Source: Sunxiuqinia rutila
Lineage (GTDB): Bacteria; Bacteroidota; Bacteroidia; Bacteroidales; Prolixibacteraceae
Assembly: GCF_050589705.1 (NCBI RefSeq)
Contig: NZ_JBNGOT010000014.1
Location: 62,001 to 126,000, forward strand
DNA: 64,000 nucleotides
Direction of reading: 5' to 3'
Numbering within the stretch: the stretch's first letter is position 1; every line of letters begins with the position of its first letter. The translations under genes were made by a program, and so were the position numbers. Below are positions 45,154 to 52,769 of the stretch, piece by piece. Below the pieces are notes generated by a model. It saw nothing but the letters and a program-made list of their open reading frames with translations, did no database searches and had not been told where the DNA came from.

Positions 45154-45474
45154 TTTTCATAGATTTTATATACAGTATTTAAGGGAGGGAGGCATTGCTT
45201 CCCTCTTTTTTTCATTCCACAACGATTCAGGAAGTTAAGATTGATGATTAAACGAACTGAAAGACAGCCGGCATGCCAGAGAAGGATTGCTTACGTCTTG
45301 AATTGTTCTGATCGTGATTTAACTGACTTCTTTTACTGAAACATAGGGAAATAAAATCATTTTTTTAATCAAGAGGAATTAGTTGATTCTTTTTACTCTG
45401 TGTTGCTTTAATTCTGCTGGTTTTGCGAGTTTTATGAATTGTAGGCTATTCCCACTAGTTGAAGGAAGTAGCAC
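45154..45474. other. Gap between convergent susD and YchJ-like genes
   Basis: 321 bp. The first third holds the terminator at 45185-45212. The rest, about 260 bp, is AT-rich with no convincing frame, RNA or repeat; I see nothing else in it. It separates the PUL from the housekeeping block. Confidence 0.5.
45185..45212 (+). terminator. Rho-independent terminator after susD
   Basis: GAGGGAGGC and GCTTCCCTC form a 9-bp stem (one G-U pair) around the loop ATT, directly followed by seven T. It closes the sigma-FecR-SusC-SusD unit 31 bp after the susD stop. Confidence 0.88.
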
Positions 45475-45873
45475 TTACCCCTTATGTACTCCGGAATAAT
45501 AAAGCCACTGGCCTTGTTCTTTTTTGAAAAAGGAGTTCTCGTGGATCTGTTGCAGTTGCCCGTTTTCGAGGTAGAGTGCTTTAAATTCCACATAGCCGCA
45601 TGAATCGGCGGCTTGGCCTCCTTGGGTGTTTAGAATTTGTAAGCCCATCCATTGAACGGATTTGGCCCAGTTATCAATGGCTTTTTGTTCTTTTACCGGC
45701 CTGGTTTTGGGGTGGTGGCTTCGCATGAGATAGGCTCCGTCTGCTTGGGTAAATGCAACGTAGCGGGATCGCATCAGTTCCTGAGCGGTGGCTGCCTGAC
45801 GTTTTCCTGAAATGATAGCTAAGCAGCAGTCAGCTGCCATTTGCTGTGAGCCACATGGGCATAATTTATTCAT
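45475..45873 (-). CDS. YchJ/UPF0225-family protein with SEC-C zinc motif
   Basis: 132 residues. The N-terminus CPCGSQQMAADCC is the SEC-C zinc-binding Cys cluster, followed by ELMRSRYVAFTQADGAYL, the standard YchJ segment, and an NTF2-like remainder ending with the typical QWLYYSGVHKG-like tail. Function of the family is not established; SEC-C motifs bind zinc and often mediate ribosome or nucleic-acid contacts. Its start overlaps the 3' end of the DUF2293 gene by 8 bp, so the two are translationally coupled. Confidence 0.88.
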   Translation of the reverse strand: MNKLCPCGSQQMAADCCLAIISGKRQAATAQELMRSRYVAFTQADGAYLMRSHHPKTRPVKEQKAIDNWAKSVQWMGLQILNTQGGQAADSCGYVEFKALYLENGQLQQIHENSFFKKEQGQWLYYSGVHKG

Positions 45874-46561
45874 GATGATTCAATTTTGTTTGTTTCTGAA
45901 TGGCTTTCATGAGCGGACAATTGGGGAGAATTGCTTCGCCCTTTCGGTATTGACTTAGCAGCTGGACGGATTGCTGGGCTAATTGCCGACGGACAGCTCT
46001 TCGTTCGCCTTTGATACGCGCTATTTTTAGGTTGTCGTAGGCGGTGGTTTGGTGGCGCATCCAGGCGATAACTGCTTTGGCCGCTCTTTCTTCCAAAGGA
46101 ATAAGCTGCGTGCGCGCAACGGTGCCACTTCCCACCGGGATGGCATGTTGGGTAATTGCCTGAGCCATTTGCCGGGCAAGTGTTGCATAAGACGCATGAA
46201 AGTTCAAGTAGTTCACAACCGCCTGTAAAAACTCACCTTCATACAACTGTTGCTTTTTTACCCGTCGCTGGATATCTGCAGCTCTTTTCTTTTGGTAACC
46301 TTCCGTGCTTCTTACGGCGGCAACCTGCTGTTTGGCTATTGCAATCGTGTCAGCTGGAGCCCAAACTCCTTTGGAGATGGTCTTTCGTCCTTTTTTATAC
46401 TGAACACGCCAATAATTTCCTTGTGCTGTTACCTTTCGGGTAACTCCTGCATCGCCCGCTGGTAGGAAGCTCCAGCCAGCAGGAGGAGTGACCAATTCTC
46501 CCTTTTCTCCAATTAATTGTCCGTTTTTCCCGGGGGCAACTATTTTTATATTGTTAGTCAT
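45866..46561 (-). CDS. DUF2293-domain protein
   Basis: 231 residues, basic, no signal peptide. The C-terminal half (about 110-195) carries the DUF2293 pattern: GSGTVARTQLIPLEERAAKA followed by a RHQTTAYDNL segment. The N-terminal half is a small all-beta region (NYWRVQYKKGRKTISKGVWA) plus a Lys/Arg-rich helix. No function is known to me for this family; basic charge and context next to a helicase gene hint at nucleic-acid work, but that is guesswork. It overlaps the YchJ-like gene by 8 bp and follows the hrpB gene after a 90-bp repeat-containing gap. Confidence 0.8.
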   Translation of the reverse strand: MTNNIKIVAPGKNGQLIGEKGELVTPPAGWSFLPAGDAGVTRKVTAQGNYWRVQYKKGRKTISKGVWAPADTIAIAKQQVAAVRSTEGYQKKRAADIQRRVKKQQLYEGEFLQAVVNYLNFHASYATLARQMAQAITQHAIPVGSGTVARTQLIPLEERAAKAVIAWMRHQTTAYDNLKIARIKGERRAVRRQLAQQSVQLLSQYRKGEAILPNCPLMKAIQKQTKLNHHE

Positions 46562-46589
46562 GATGATCGATCGTTAGATTTTGGGGCTG

Positions 46590-46655
46590 TAGTTTTCCTC
46601 TTCGCTCTTTTCCTTTTCCTGTGCCTTCGCCTTTGCCTGTTCCTGTACCTGTCAC
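46590..46655 (-). repeat. Imperfect purine-rich hexamer repeat next to hrpB
   Basis: On the minus strand the stretch reads as a run of AGGNAN-type hexamers (ACAGGTACAGGAACAGGCAA, then AGGCGAAGGCACAGGAAAAG). It covers most of the gap between hrpB and the DUF2293 gene and reaches the last codons of hrpB. A shorter relative lies at 29923-29943. Confidence 0.6.
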
Positions 46656-49138
46656 GATTGCCTCCGTTTTACGCCTCGCAGCGCCTCGGCGGTCCAGGGA
46701 TCATCAGGCCAGGCATGTTTTGGATAACGCCGTTTAAGTTCTTTCTTTACTTCGAAATAGGCATTGTTCCAGAAGCTTCTTAGGTCTGAAGTAATCTGCA
46801 CCGGTTTAAATCCCGGGGAAAGCAGGTGCATTAAAACATTGACTTGCCCGTTGTTGACTTTGGGAGTATCCTCCATGCCAAATACTTCCTGTAAGCGCAC
46901 CGCCAGCACGGGGGCTTCGCCATTAGACTGGTAAGACAGCTTGATTGTTGAGCCACTGGGAACTTGCAGTTTTTGTGGAGCTAATTTATCAAGCATTTGT
47001 TGTTGCTCTTGGCTTAAATGATAATGCAAGGCACTTTCGAGATCAATCTTTTTTAGATCTTCTGTCTTGCGTATATTTTGAAGGTAAGGCGTTAACCAAT
47101 TCGGATTGGTTTGTAGCAAATTTTCAGTTGAAAAATCCGGCCATTGCGCTTCCGGATTCCAGTGTCGCAAACTCATCACCCGGTTTTGCCATTGGGTAAC
47201 GCGTTCATTAAATTTTAACAGGTGTTTACCTTCTTTGGAAATGGCTTCTGTAAGGACCGTTAAGACTTGATCGCTATCTGGATTTGGGAGTGGTTTTGAT
47301 TGTAAAACAATGCCCCCAATTCGGAGTTCTTTTGTTGCAATCAATCCTCCTTTCTTGCTGTCCCAGGCAATCACTTCCCGCTCTTTCACCAAAGGGGCTA
47401 AATCTGTTGGATTGAGGGGAGATGCCAGAAAGATCGACCCCATGCCTTCCCGCGCGTTCAAATGGGCAACAGCTAACCAGGCTTCGTGGGCAAGCTCATC
47501 TTTATGGCCAGCCATGGCAATGTTGCCGTTGGATAACTGAAACTGCGCATTGTTTCCGGGACGAGCAAATGCAATACGTTCGGGGTAGGCATAAACTAGC
47601 AACAGCCCTGTTTCGTAGGGATTGACCATTTCGTTACTTGGTTCGCAACCGATAATGTTTCGGTACGACTCCGCAACTTTCTCAATCCGTTTCATCTTTT
47701 TACTGATGCGTTGAGAGGAGCGTTGCTTGCGCAGAGCTTCAATGCGAAGGTTAATGTCAATACCTGCTTCCCGGCCTAGCGGATCCCGTTCTTCCAGAAT
47801 AGCAGCCAGGTCCGTCGCCAGCGAAACATGGCCGTCATCCTGTGCCATAATTAGCATATGAGCAATACGAGGATGACAGGGGAGACGGTGCAATTGCTTG
47901 CCCAGAGCAGTGATCTTTCCATCCTCGAGAGCTTCCAGCTCATGCAATAATTCCGAGGCTTGTTTAAAGGTTCCACGAGGCGGTTCATTGAGCCAGCAGA
48001 GTTGCTCCGGTTTGGTAACTCCCCATTGGGCCAAATCCAGAACCAGACTGGCTAAATCCGCTTCCAGGATCTCCGGTGTACGTTGTTCTGCAAGTTGTTC
48101 GTGGGTGGCTTTGGTCCACATGCGGTAGCAGCTGCCAGGGCCTAGCCTGCCGGCTCGTCCGGCTCGCTGATCGGCCGAATCTTTGGGGACCTGAACGGTT
48201 TCAAGATGTGATAACCCGGTTCGGGGGTTGAAGCGGGACATACGCGCATAGCCCGAATCAACAACCACCTGCACGCCTTCAATCGTGAGGCTGGTTTCAG
48301 CAATTGAAGTGGCCAAAATCACTTTGCGTTTGCCTTGCGGACTTGGAAAGATTGCGGCCAGTTGCTTTTGCTTTGGAAGTGCTCCATAAAGCGGGTGAAC
48401 TTCTATGTTTAGTCGTTCGCTTCGAAGCAAACGCTCACATTTTTTGATTTCGCCTTCGCCAGGCAAAAATACCAGCACGTCACCTGCTTTTTCTTTGATG
48501 GCGCGAAGCACTGTTTGAGCCGTTAGCTCCGCAATGAGCCGGATGTCGTTTTCTCCGGTGTAAATCGTGTCAACCGGAAATAGCTTCCCGGAACACTGCA
48601 CAACCGGGGCTTTTAATAAGCTTGATAATTGAGGCAGGTTCAAGGTGGCCGACATGATCACGATTCGTAAATCGGGCCTTAAAACCTGCTGTGCTTCCCG
48701 GCAAAGGGCGAGGGCCAAGTCGGCATGAATACTTCGCTCGTGAAATTCATCGAAGATTACTGTGCCGACACCTTCCAACGAATTGTCGGATTGCAGCATT
48801 CTTGTTAGAATGCCTTCGGTGACAACCTCAATCCTGGTTCTGGAACTAATCCGGTTTTCAAATCGAATGCGATATCCGATGGTTTCGCCAACTTCTTCGT
48901 TGAGTAAAGAAGCCATTCGTTCGGCAATGCCTCTTGCGGCCAAACGACGAGGTTCCAGCAGAATGATTTTCTGATTGCTGGCTTTTGCCTGCTGCAGCAA
49001 AGCCAGGGGCACCAAGGTACTTTTCCCGGCTCCGGGAGGGGCGTTTACAATCAGTGTATTGTTCGTTTGTAGCTTATCCTGAATTTCATCGAGGATCGTT
49101 ACTACCGGCAGATTAATATGTTGAAATTGAATTGTCAA
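46652..49138 (-). CDS. hrpB: ATP-dependent DEAH-box helicase HrpB
   Basis: About 828 residues from the proposed TTG start at 49138 (857 if counted from the ATG at 49225). Walker A APPGAGKSTLVPLALL, DEAH-type motif FDEFHERS, motif III MSATLN, and motif VI DQRAGRAGRLGPGSCYRMW are all present; the C-terminal HrpB-specific domain ends with the family-typical RYPKHAWPDDPW. The family opening is normally NLPVxxIL, found here at residue 38 of the longer frame. An exact -7 box TATTTTTG at 49164-49171 lies inside that longer frame, so the ATG at 49225 cannot be used by that promoter. Role in RNA metabolism is poorly defined in bacteria. Housekeeping gene. Confidence 0.93.
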   Translation of the reverse strand: MTIQFQHINLPVVTILDEIQDKLQTNNTLIVNAPPGAGKSTLVPLALLQQAKASNQKIILLEPRRLAARGIAERMASLLNEEVGETIGYRIRFENRISSRTRIEVVTEGILTRMLQSDNSLEGVGTVIFDEFHERSIHADLALALCREAQQVLRPDLRIVIMSATLNLPQLSSLLKAPVVQCSGKLFPVDTIYTGENDIRLIAELTAQTVLRAIKEKAGDVLVFLPGEGEIKKCERLLRSERLNIEVHPLYGALPKQKQLAAIFPSPQGKRKVILATSIAETSLTIEGVQVVVDSGYARMSRFNPRTGLSHLETVQVPKDSADQRAGRAGRLGPGSCYRMWTKATHEQLAEQRTPEILEADLASLVLDLAQWGVTKPEQLCWLNEPPRGTFKQASELLHELEALEDGKITALGKQLHRLPCHPRIAHMLIMAQDDGHVSLATDLAAILEERDPLGREAGIDINLRIEALRKQRSSQRISKKMKRIEKVAESYRNIIGCEPSNEMVNPYETGLLLVYAYPERIAFARPGNNAQFQLSNGNIAMAGHKDELAHEAWLAVAHLNAREGMGSIFLASPLNPTDLAPLVKEREVIAWDSKKGGLIATKELRIGGIVLQSKPLPNPDSDQVLTVLTEAISKEGKHLLKFNERVTQWQNRVMSLRHWNPEAQWPDFSTENLLQTNPNWLTPYLQNIRKTEDLKKIDLESALHYHLSQEQQQMLDKLAPQKLQVPSGSTIKLSYQSNGEAPVLAVRLQEVFGMEDTPKVNNGQVNVLMHLLSPGFKPVQITSDLRSFWNNAYFEVKKELKRRYPKHAWPDDPWTAEALRGVKRRQS

Positions 49139-49163
49139 AATTATGGGTGTCAAAATGAGACTG

Positions 49164-49171
49164 CAAAAATA
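49164..49171 (-). promoter_or_regulatory. Candidate -7 box of hrpB
   Basis: TATTTTTG on the minus strand, exact TAnnTTTG match, 25 bp ahead of the TTG proposed as hrpB start. No -33 element recognised. Confidence 0.4.
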
Positions 49172-49267
49172 GAAAAACCGTTTGATTCCGGGTGGTTCGT
49201 TATGCCTGTGACTACAGGGAAGCACTAAAAGGTAACGTTCCGAAGAATCTGTTTGCTGATGTTAGGC

Positions 49268-50290
49268 TCAGTTTAGCTTGTTTTTTTGAGAGGATTCGCG
49301 CTCAACCAACTGGGTTTTTAGAACAAGCGTCTGTGGTGCTTTTTTAGCTTGTTTGGCACTAAAGAATAAGTTCGCCGCAGCTCTGCCCATTTCAAAAGTA
49401 GGATGCGTAACGGAGGTCATGGGAGGATCAACCACTGTTGAATGAAACTCATCGGTAAAACCAATTAGTGCAATATCGTCAGGAATACGCAGGCCATGGC
49501 GCTTAATTTCTTTCATGGCGGCAAAAGCAACGGTGTCATTGATTCCGAAAACTGCGTCCGGCGGGTTTTTTAGCTCAAGCAAGCGTTTCATGGCCTGTGT
49601 GGCCGAGTCGGAGCTGAGGTCACATGCTTCAATCAACTCCGGGACGACAGGCAATTTTGAAGCTTCCAAGCCTGCCAGGTAACCGGTCATTCGTTCTTTG
49701 GAAATGTTAAGGTGTTGCGGCCCGGATATAAAAGCAATTCTTCGGCAACTTTGCTGGTAGAAATGCTGGGTGATTGTTTGGGCAGCTTCCGTGTTGTCGG
49801 CAGTTACAGAAGGCACCTGTCCGTTAAGGCAAACACGATCAAAAAACACCAGCGGAATATTCAGCCTAAGCAAATCCTCGAAGTGAGCCGTTTCTGTTGT
49901 TTCCTGGCTCAGGCAAACGATGAATCCTTCCACCCGTGCACGCAGTAAATTTTCAATGGACTCTTTTTCCTTGGCATACGATTCATTGGAGCTGGCTAAT
50001 AAAATGAAGTAGCCTTTTTCTTTGGCATAACTTTCAATTCCGGCAATAATGGAGGCATAGAAATGGGTAACCAGATCGGGGACAATCACGCCAATCATGC
50101 GGGTTTCCTGCTTAAGAAGGCCCATGGCAAGGGGGTTGGGGCTGTAACGGCGCTCCTGCGCGATCTTTTTCACTTTCTCCTTCATTGCTGTGCTGATATC
50201 GGGATGATCTTTCAGCGCACGCGAAACAGTCGAAATAGAAACGTTTAGTTCCCTGGCCAAATCTTTTAATGAAATATGCCTGTTGCCCAT
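49268..50290 (-). CDS. LacI-family transcriptional regulator of the fucose operon
   Basis: 340 residues. N-terminal helix-turn-helix (ISLKDLARELNVSISTVSRA, hinge LAMGLLKQ) and periplasmic-binding-protein-like sensor domain (about 62-330: MIGVIVPDLVTHFYASIIAG, VPSVTADNTEAAQTITQHF, DAVFGINDTVAFAAM, IALIGFTDEFHSTVVDPPMT). Cytosolic repressor or activator that responds to a sugar or an intermediate. It is divergent from the mutarotase-dehydrogenase-lactonase operon, and a tandem palindromic operator (50384-50407) lies in the shared 193-bp region. L-fucose or one of its oxidation products is the likely effector; inferred only from the operon content. Confidence 0.94.
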   Translation of the reverse strand: MGNRHISLKDLARELNVSISTVSRALKDHPDISTAMKEKVKKIAQERRYSPNPLAMGLLKQETRMIGVIVPDLVTHFYASIIAGIESYAKEKGYFILLASSNESYAKEKESIENLLRARVEGFIVCLSQETTETAHFEDLLRLNIPLVFFDRVCLNGQVPSVTADNTEAAQTITQHFYQQSCRRIAFISGPQHLNISKERMTGYLAGLEASKLPVVPELIEACDLSSDSATQAMKRLLELKNPPDAVFGINDTVAFAAMKEIKRHGLRIPDDIALIGFTDEFHSTVVDPPMTSVTHPTFEMGRAAANLFFSAKQAKKAPQTLVLKTQLVERESSQKNKLN

Positions 50291-50307
50291 AGTTTTTCCT
50301 TCTCACA

Positions 50308-50315
50308 CAAAAATA
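50308..50315 (-). promoter_or_regulatory. Candidate -7 box of the LacI-family gene
   Basis: TATTTTTG on the minus strand, an exact TAnnTTTG match 17 bp ahead of the ATG at 50290. No clear -33 element. Confidence 0.45.
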
Positions 50316-50383
50316 GTCTTTTATCCTATTCTGGTACTATCGCCCCAAGGACTTCTTGTGTTTCAAAACATCTTTTACGAATC

Positions 50384-50407
50384 GCAAAGCTTGTCGCAAA
50401 GCTTTGC
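50384..50407. promoter_or_regulatory. Tandem LacI-type operator
   Basis: GCAAAGCTTTGC (50396-50407) is a perfect 12-bp palindrome. The 12 bases directly before it, GCAAAGCTTGTC (50384-50395), repeat it with the last three changed. LacI-family dimers bind palindromes of this size. The site lies about 77 bp ahead of the mutarotase start and about 69 bp upstream of the LacI gene's -7 box, so it could govern both directions. Confidence 0.75.
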
Positions 50408-50483
50408 ATAGAGATATTTACATAGGTTGTTTTGATTAAGAACTGAAAATCACGGAACTTTAAATATTCAAAAAGAAAAAACG

Positions 50484-50876
50484 ATGAAGTTTAAACGCTA
50501 TTGCAAGACTTTGCTGCTGGAAAATGATCCCAGCCTGATTGAAGCCTACCGGGAGGTTCATAAACCGGAAAATACGTGGCCCGAAATTACACAGGGAATG
50601 AAAGAAGTCGGCATTTTGGATATGGAAATTTACATCTTCCAAAACCGCTTATTTATGATTATGGATACGGTGCCTGATTTTGACCATGACCAAGCCATGA
50701 AAGAACTTGCTCAAAAGCCCCGTCAAGCCGAATGGGAAGCTTATGTGTCGCGGTTTCAACTGACGACTTCCGAAGCAACAGCTGATGAAAAATGGGTGCT
50801 CATGGATCGAATTTATGAGTTGAATCCGCAGCAAACGTGTTTGGCAATAGACGGACAACCAAAGCAAATAGATTAA
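50484..50876 (+). CDS. L-rhamnose/L-fucose mutarotase-family protein
   Basis: 130 residues, cytosolic, COG3254-like alpha+beta barrel. Segments IEAYREVHKPENTWPEITQG and GILDMEIYIFQNRLFMIMDT correspond to the substrate-binding His and the core strands of the RhaU/FucU-like mutarotases that interconvert the alpha and beta anomers of 6-deoxyhexoses. First gene of the operon; only one base separates its stop from the ATG of the aldo/keto reductase, implying coupled translation. Giving the right anomer to a dehydrogenase is the obvious role. L-fucose is favoured by the downstream fucosidases. Confidence 0.88.
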   Translation: MKFKRYCKTLLLENDPSLIEAYREVHKPENTWPEITQGMKEVGILDMEIYIFQNRLFMIMDTVPDFDHDQAMKELAQKPRQAEWEAYVSRFQLTTSEATADEKWVLMDRIYELNPQQTCLAIDGQPKQID

Positions 50877-50877
50877 C

Positions 50878-51915
50878 ATGCTAAATAAACAGAATAAAAG
50901 CGGGCTCAACTTCCCGACTATTATTTATGGAACCAGTTACCTGGGCAACCTGTACCGCGAATTGTCGGAAACCGAAAAGCTGAACCTGATGCAGGAATGG
51001 TTTAAGGTTAGCGATGGAAAAGTGATGATTGACAGTGCGGGGAAGTATGGGGCCGGATTGGCCCTGGAAGTGATTCGGCAGGGGTTGGAAAAGCTTAAGA
51101 TTGAACCGGAACAAATCACGATTAGCAATAAGCTGGGATGGTACCGGGTGCCGCTGGAAACGGCTGAACCGACTTTTGAGCCGGGAGCCTGGGCTAACCT
51201 AAAGTATGATGCGGTGCAAAAAATCAGCTACGACGGAATTTTGGCGTGCTGGCAGCAAGGAGCCGAATTGCTGGGCCCTCATTATAAGCAGGAGTTCGTG
51301 TCGGTTCACGATCCGGATGAATACCTGATGGCGGCTGCTGACAGTGCCGATCGTGAACAACGGCTGAAAGATATTTTGGAAGCCTACCGGGCGCTGTTTG
51401 AGCTGAAGGAAAAAGGGCTGGTGAAAGCGGTTGGTGTGGGGGCAAAAGATTGGTTGATTATCAGAGAACTATACGAACACGTGAAATTTGACTGGGTGAT
51501 GTTGGCCAATAAGTTCACCATTTACCACCATCCGAAAGAGATTATCGGCTTTATGCAACAGCTGCATGCTAATGGAGTGGCAATCATTAACTCCGCCATT
51601 TTTAATGCCGGATTTTTGACCGGAGGCGATTATTTTGACTATCGAATTCTGCACCCGAATGACCCAGCCGATCAGCCTTTGTTTGCCTGGCGCAAGCAGT
51701 TTTTTGCGGTGTGCGAGAAATACGCGGTTCAACCCGGTGATGCCTGCTTGAAATTTGCCTTGTCGGTTCCTGAAATCAACGCGGTGGCACTCAACCCCAG
51801 CAAGCCCAAACGCATGGCGAATAACAAGCTTGTGATAAACACGCCGCTACCCGAGGCTTTTTGGCAGGAACTAAAAGAGACAGGAATTATTGATCCGGAC
51901 TATGCCTATCTGTAA
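50878..51915 (+). CDS. Aldo/keto reductase, likely L-fucose (D-threo-aldose) 1-dehydrogenase
   Basis: 345 residues. AKR barrel with catalytic tetrad visible as Asp and Tyr in MIDSAGKYGAG, Lys in ISNKLGW and His in FVSVHDPDEY. AKRs with this operon context (EC 1.1.1.122 type) oxidise L-fucose at C1 to L-fucono-lactone with NAD(P). The substrate supplier (mutarotase) precedes and the lactonase follows 12 bp later, which makes this reaction the best guess. No signal peptide. C-terminal cofactor segment around NPSKPKRMANN is family-like. Confidence 0.9.
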   Translation: MLNKQNKSGLNFPTIIYGTSYLGNLYRELSETEKLNLMQEWFKVSDGKVMIDSAGKYGAGLALEVIRQGLEKLKIEPEQITISNKLGWYRVPLETAEPTFEPGAWANLKYDAVQKISYDGILACWQQGAELLGPHYKQEFVSVHDPDEYLMAAADSADREQRLKDILEAYRALFELKEKGLVKAVGVGAKDWLIIRELYEHVKFDWVMLANKFTIYHHPKEIIGFMQQLHANGVAIINSAIFNAGFLTGGDYFDYRILHPNDPADQPLFAWRKQFFAVCEKYAVQPGDACLKFALSVPEINAVALNPSKPKRMANNKLVINTPLPEAFWQELKETGIIDPDYAYL

Positions 51916-51927
51916 ATGATTTAAGCT

Positions 51928-52755
51928 ATGATTATTGATACTCACCATCATTTTTGGAATTACAATCCGGTTGAATTCGATTGGATTGATGATGAAATGG
52001 CTGCCATACGAAAAAACTTTCTGCCGGAAGACTTGGCAAGCACCATTCATAACTCCGGCGTTGATGGCGTGGTAACCGTTCAGGCCAGGCAATGTCTGGA
52101 AGAAACGGATTGGTTACTGCAACTGGCTTCGGAAAATGAATTTATAAAAGGAGTGGTTGGCTGGCTTCCTTTGGCCAATAAAAACATTCAGACCATTCTG
52201 GACCAATACCGCGGAAACAGGTGGCTGAAAGGTGTCCGCCATGTTGTGCAGGGGGAGCCCGATCCTGAGTTTATTTTAGGAGAAGCTTTTAACCAAGGCG
52301 TTTCACAACTAAAAGAATATGGCTTGGTGTATGATATTCTGATTTTGGAGCACCAATTAGCCAATACCATTCGCTTTGTTGACCGGCATCCGGATCAGCA
52401 GTTTGTGGTGGACCATATTGCTAAACCAAAGATTAAAACAAACGAAATACAGCCTTGGCAAAACTTACTGAAAGAATTGGCCAGGCGCGAAAATGTAAGC
52501 TGCAAAATTAGTGGAATGGTAACCGAAGCAGACTATGAGCATTGGACCGAAGTGCAGCTTCAGCCTTATTTCGATGCCGTACTTGAAGCCTTTGGACCGG
52601 CTCGCTTGATGTTTGGTTCCGACTGGCCGGTGTGTCAGGTGGCAACCAACTATTCCGAGTGGCTTCAGCTGGTAAAAAGGCAGGTGTCGACATTAAGCAG
52701 CGAAGAGCAAAATCTGATTTTTTATCACAATGCCTTGAAGGCATATCAACTTTAA
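51928..52755 (+). CDS. COG3618 amidohydrolase, likely L-fucono-lactonase
   Basis: 275 residues, TIM-barrel amidohydrolase of the COG3618 group, which includes characterised L-fucono-1,5-lactonases and L-rhamnono-lactonases. Metal-site motifs: HHHFW near the N-terminus, VVDHIAKP, and the C-terminal Asp in MFGSDWPVCQV; the Lys in VSCKISGMV is also conserved. It hydrolyses the lactone made by the preceding reductase to L-fuconate, the substrate for a dehydratase. No dehydratase gene is in this operon; the enolase-superfamily gene at 33679 is the only candidate in the window. Confidence 0.92.
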   Translation: MIIDTHHHFWNYNPVEFDWIDDEMAAIRKNFLPEDLASTIHNSGVDGVVTVQARQCLEETDWLLQLASENEFIKGVVGWLPLANKNIQTILDQYRGNRWLKGVRHVVQGEPDPEFILGEAFNQGVSQLKEYGLVYDILILEHQLANTIRFVDRHPDQQFVVDHIAKPKIKTNEIQPWQNLLKELARRENVSCKISGMVTEADYEHWTEVQLQPYFDAVLEAFGPARLMFGSDWPVCQVATNYSEWLQLVKRQVSTLSSEEQNLIFYHNALKAYQL

Positions 52756-52769
52756 TGATTTAAAAGGAA

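Noticed and set aside
45475..49225. Defence or mobile-genetic island from the helicase-DUF2293 pair
   Set aside because: HrpB and YchJ-like proteins are ordinary housekeeping families; no integrase, toxin or nuclease accompanies them.
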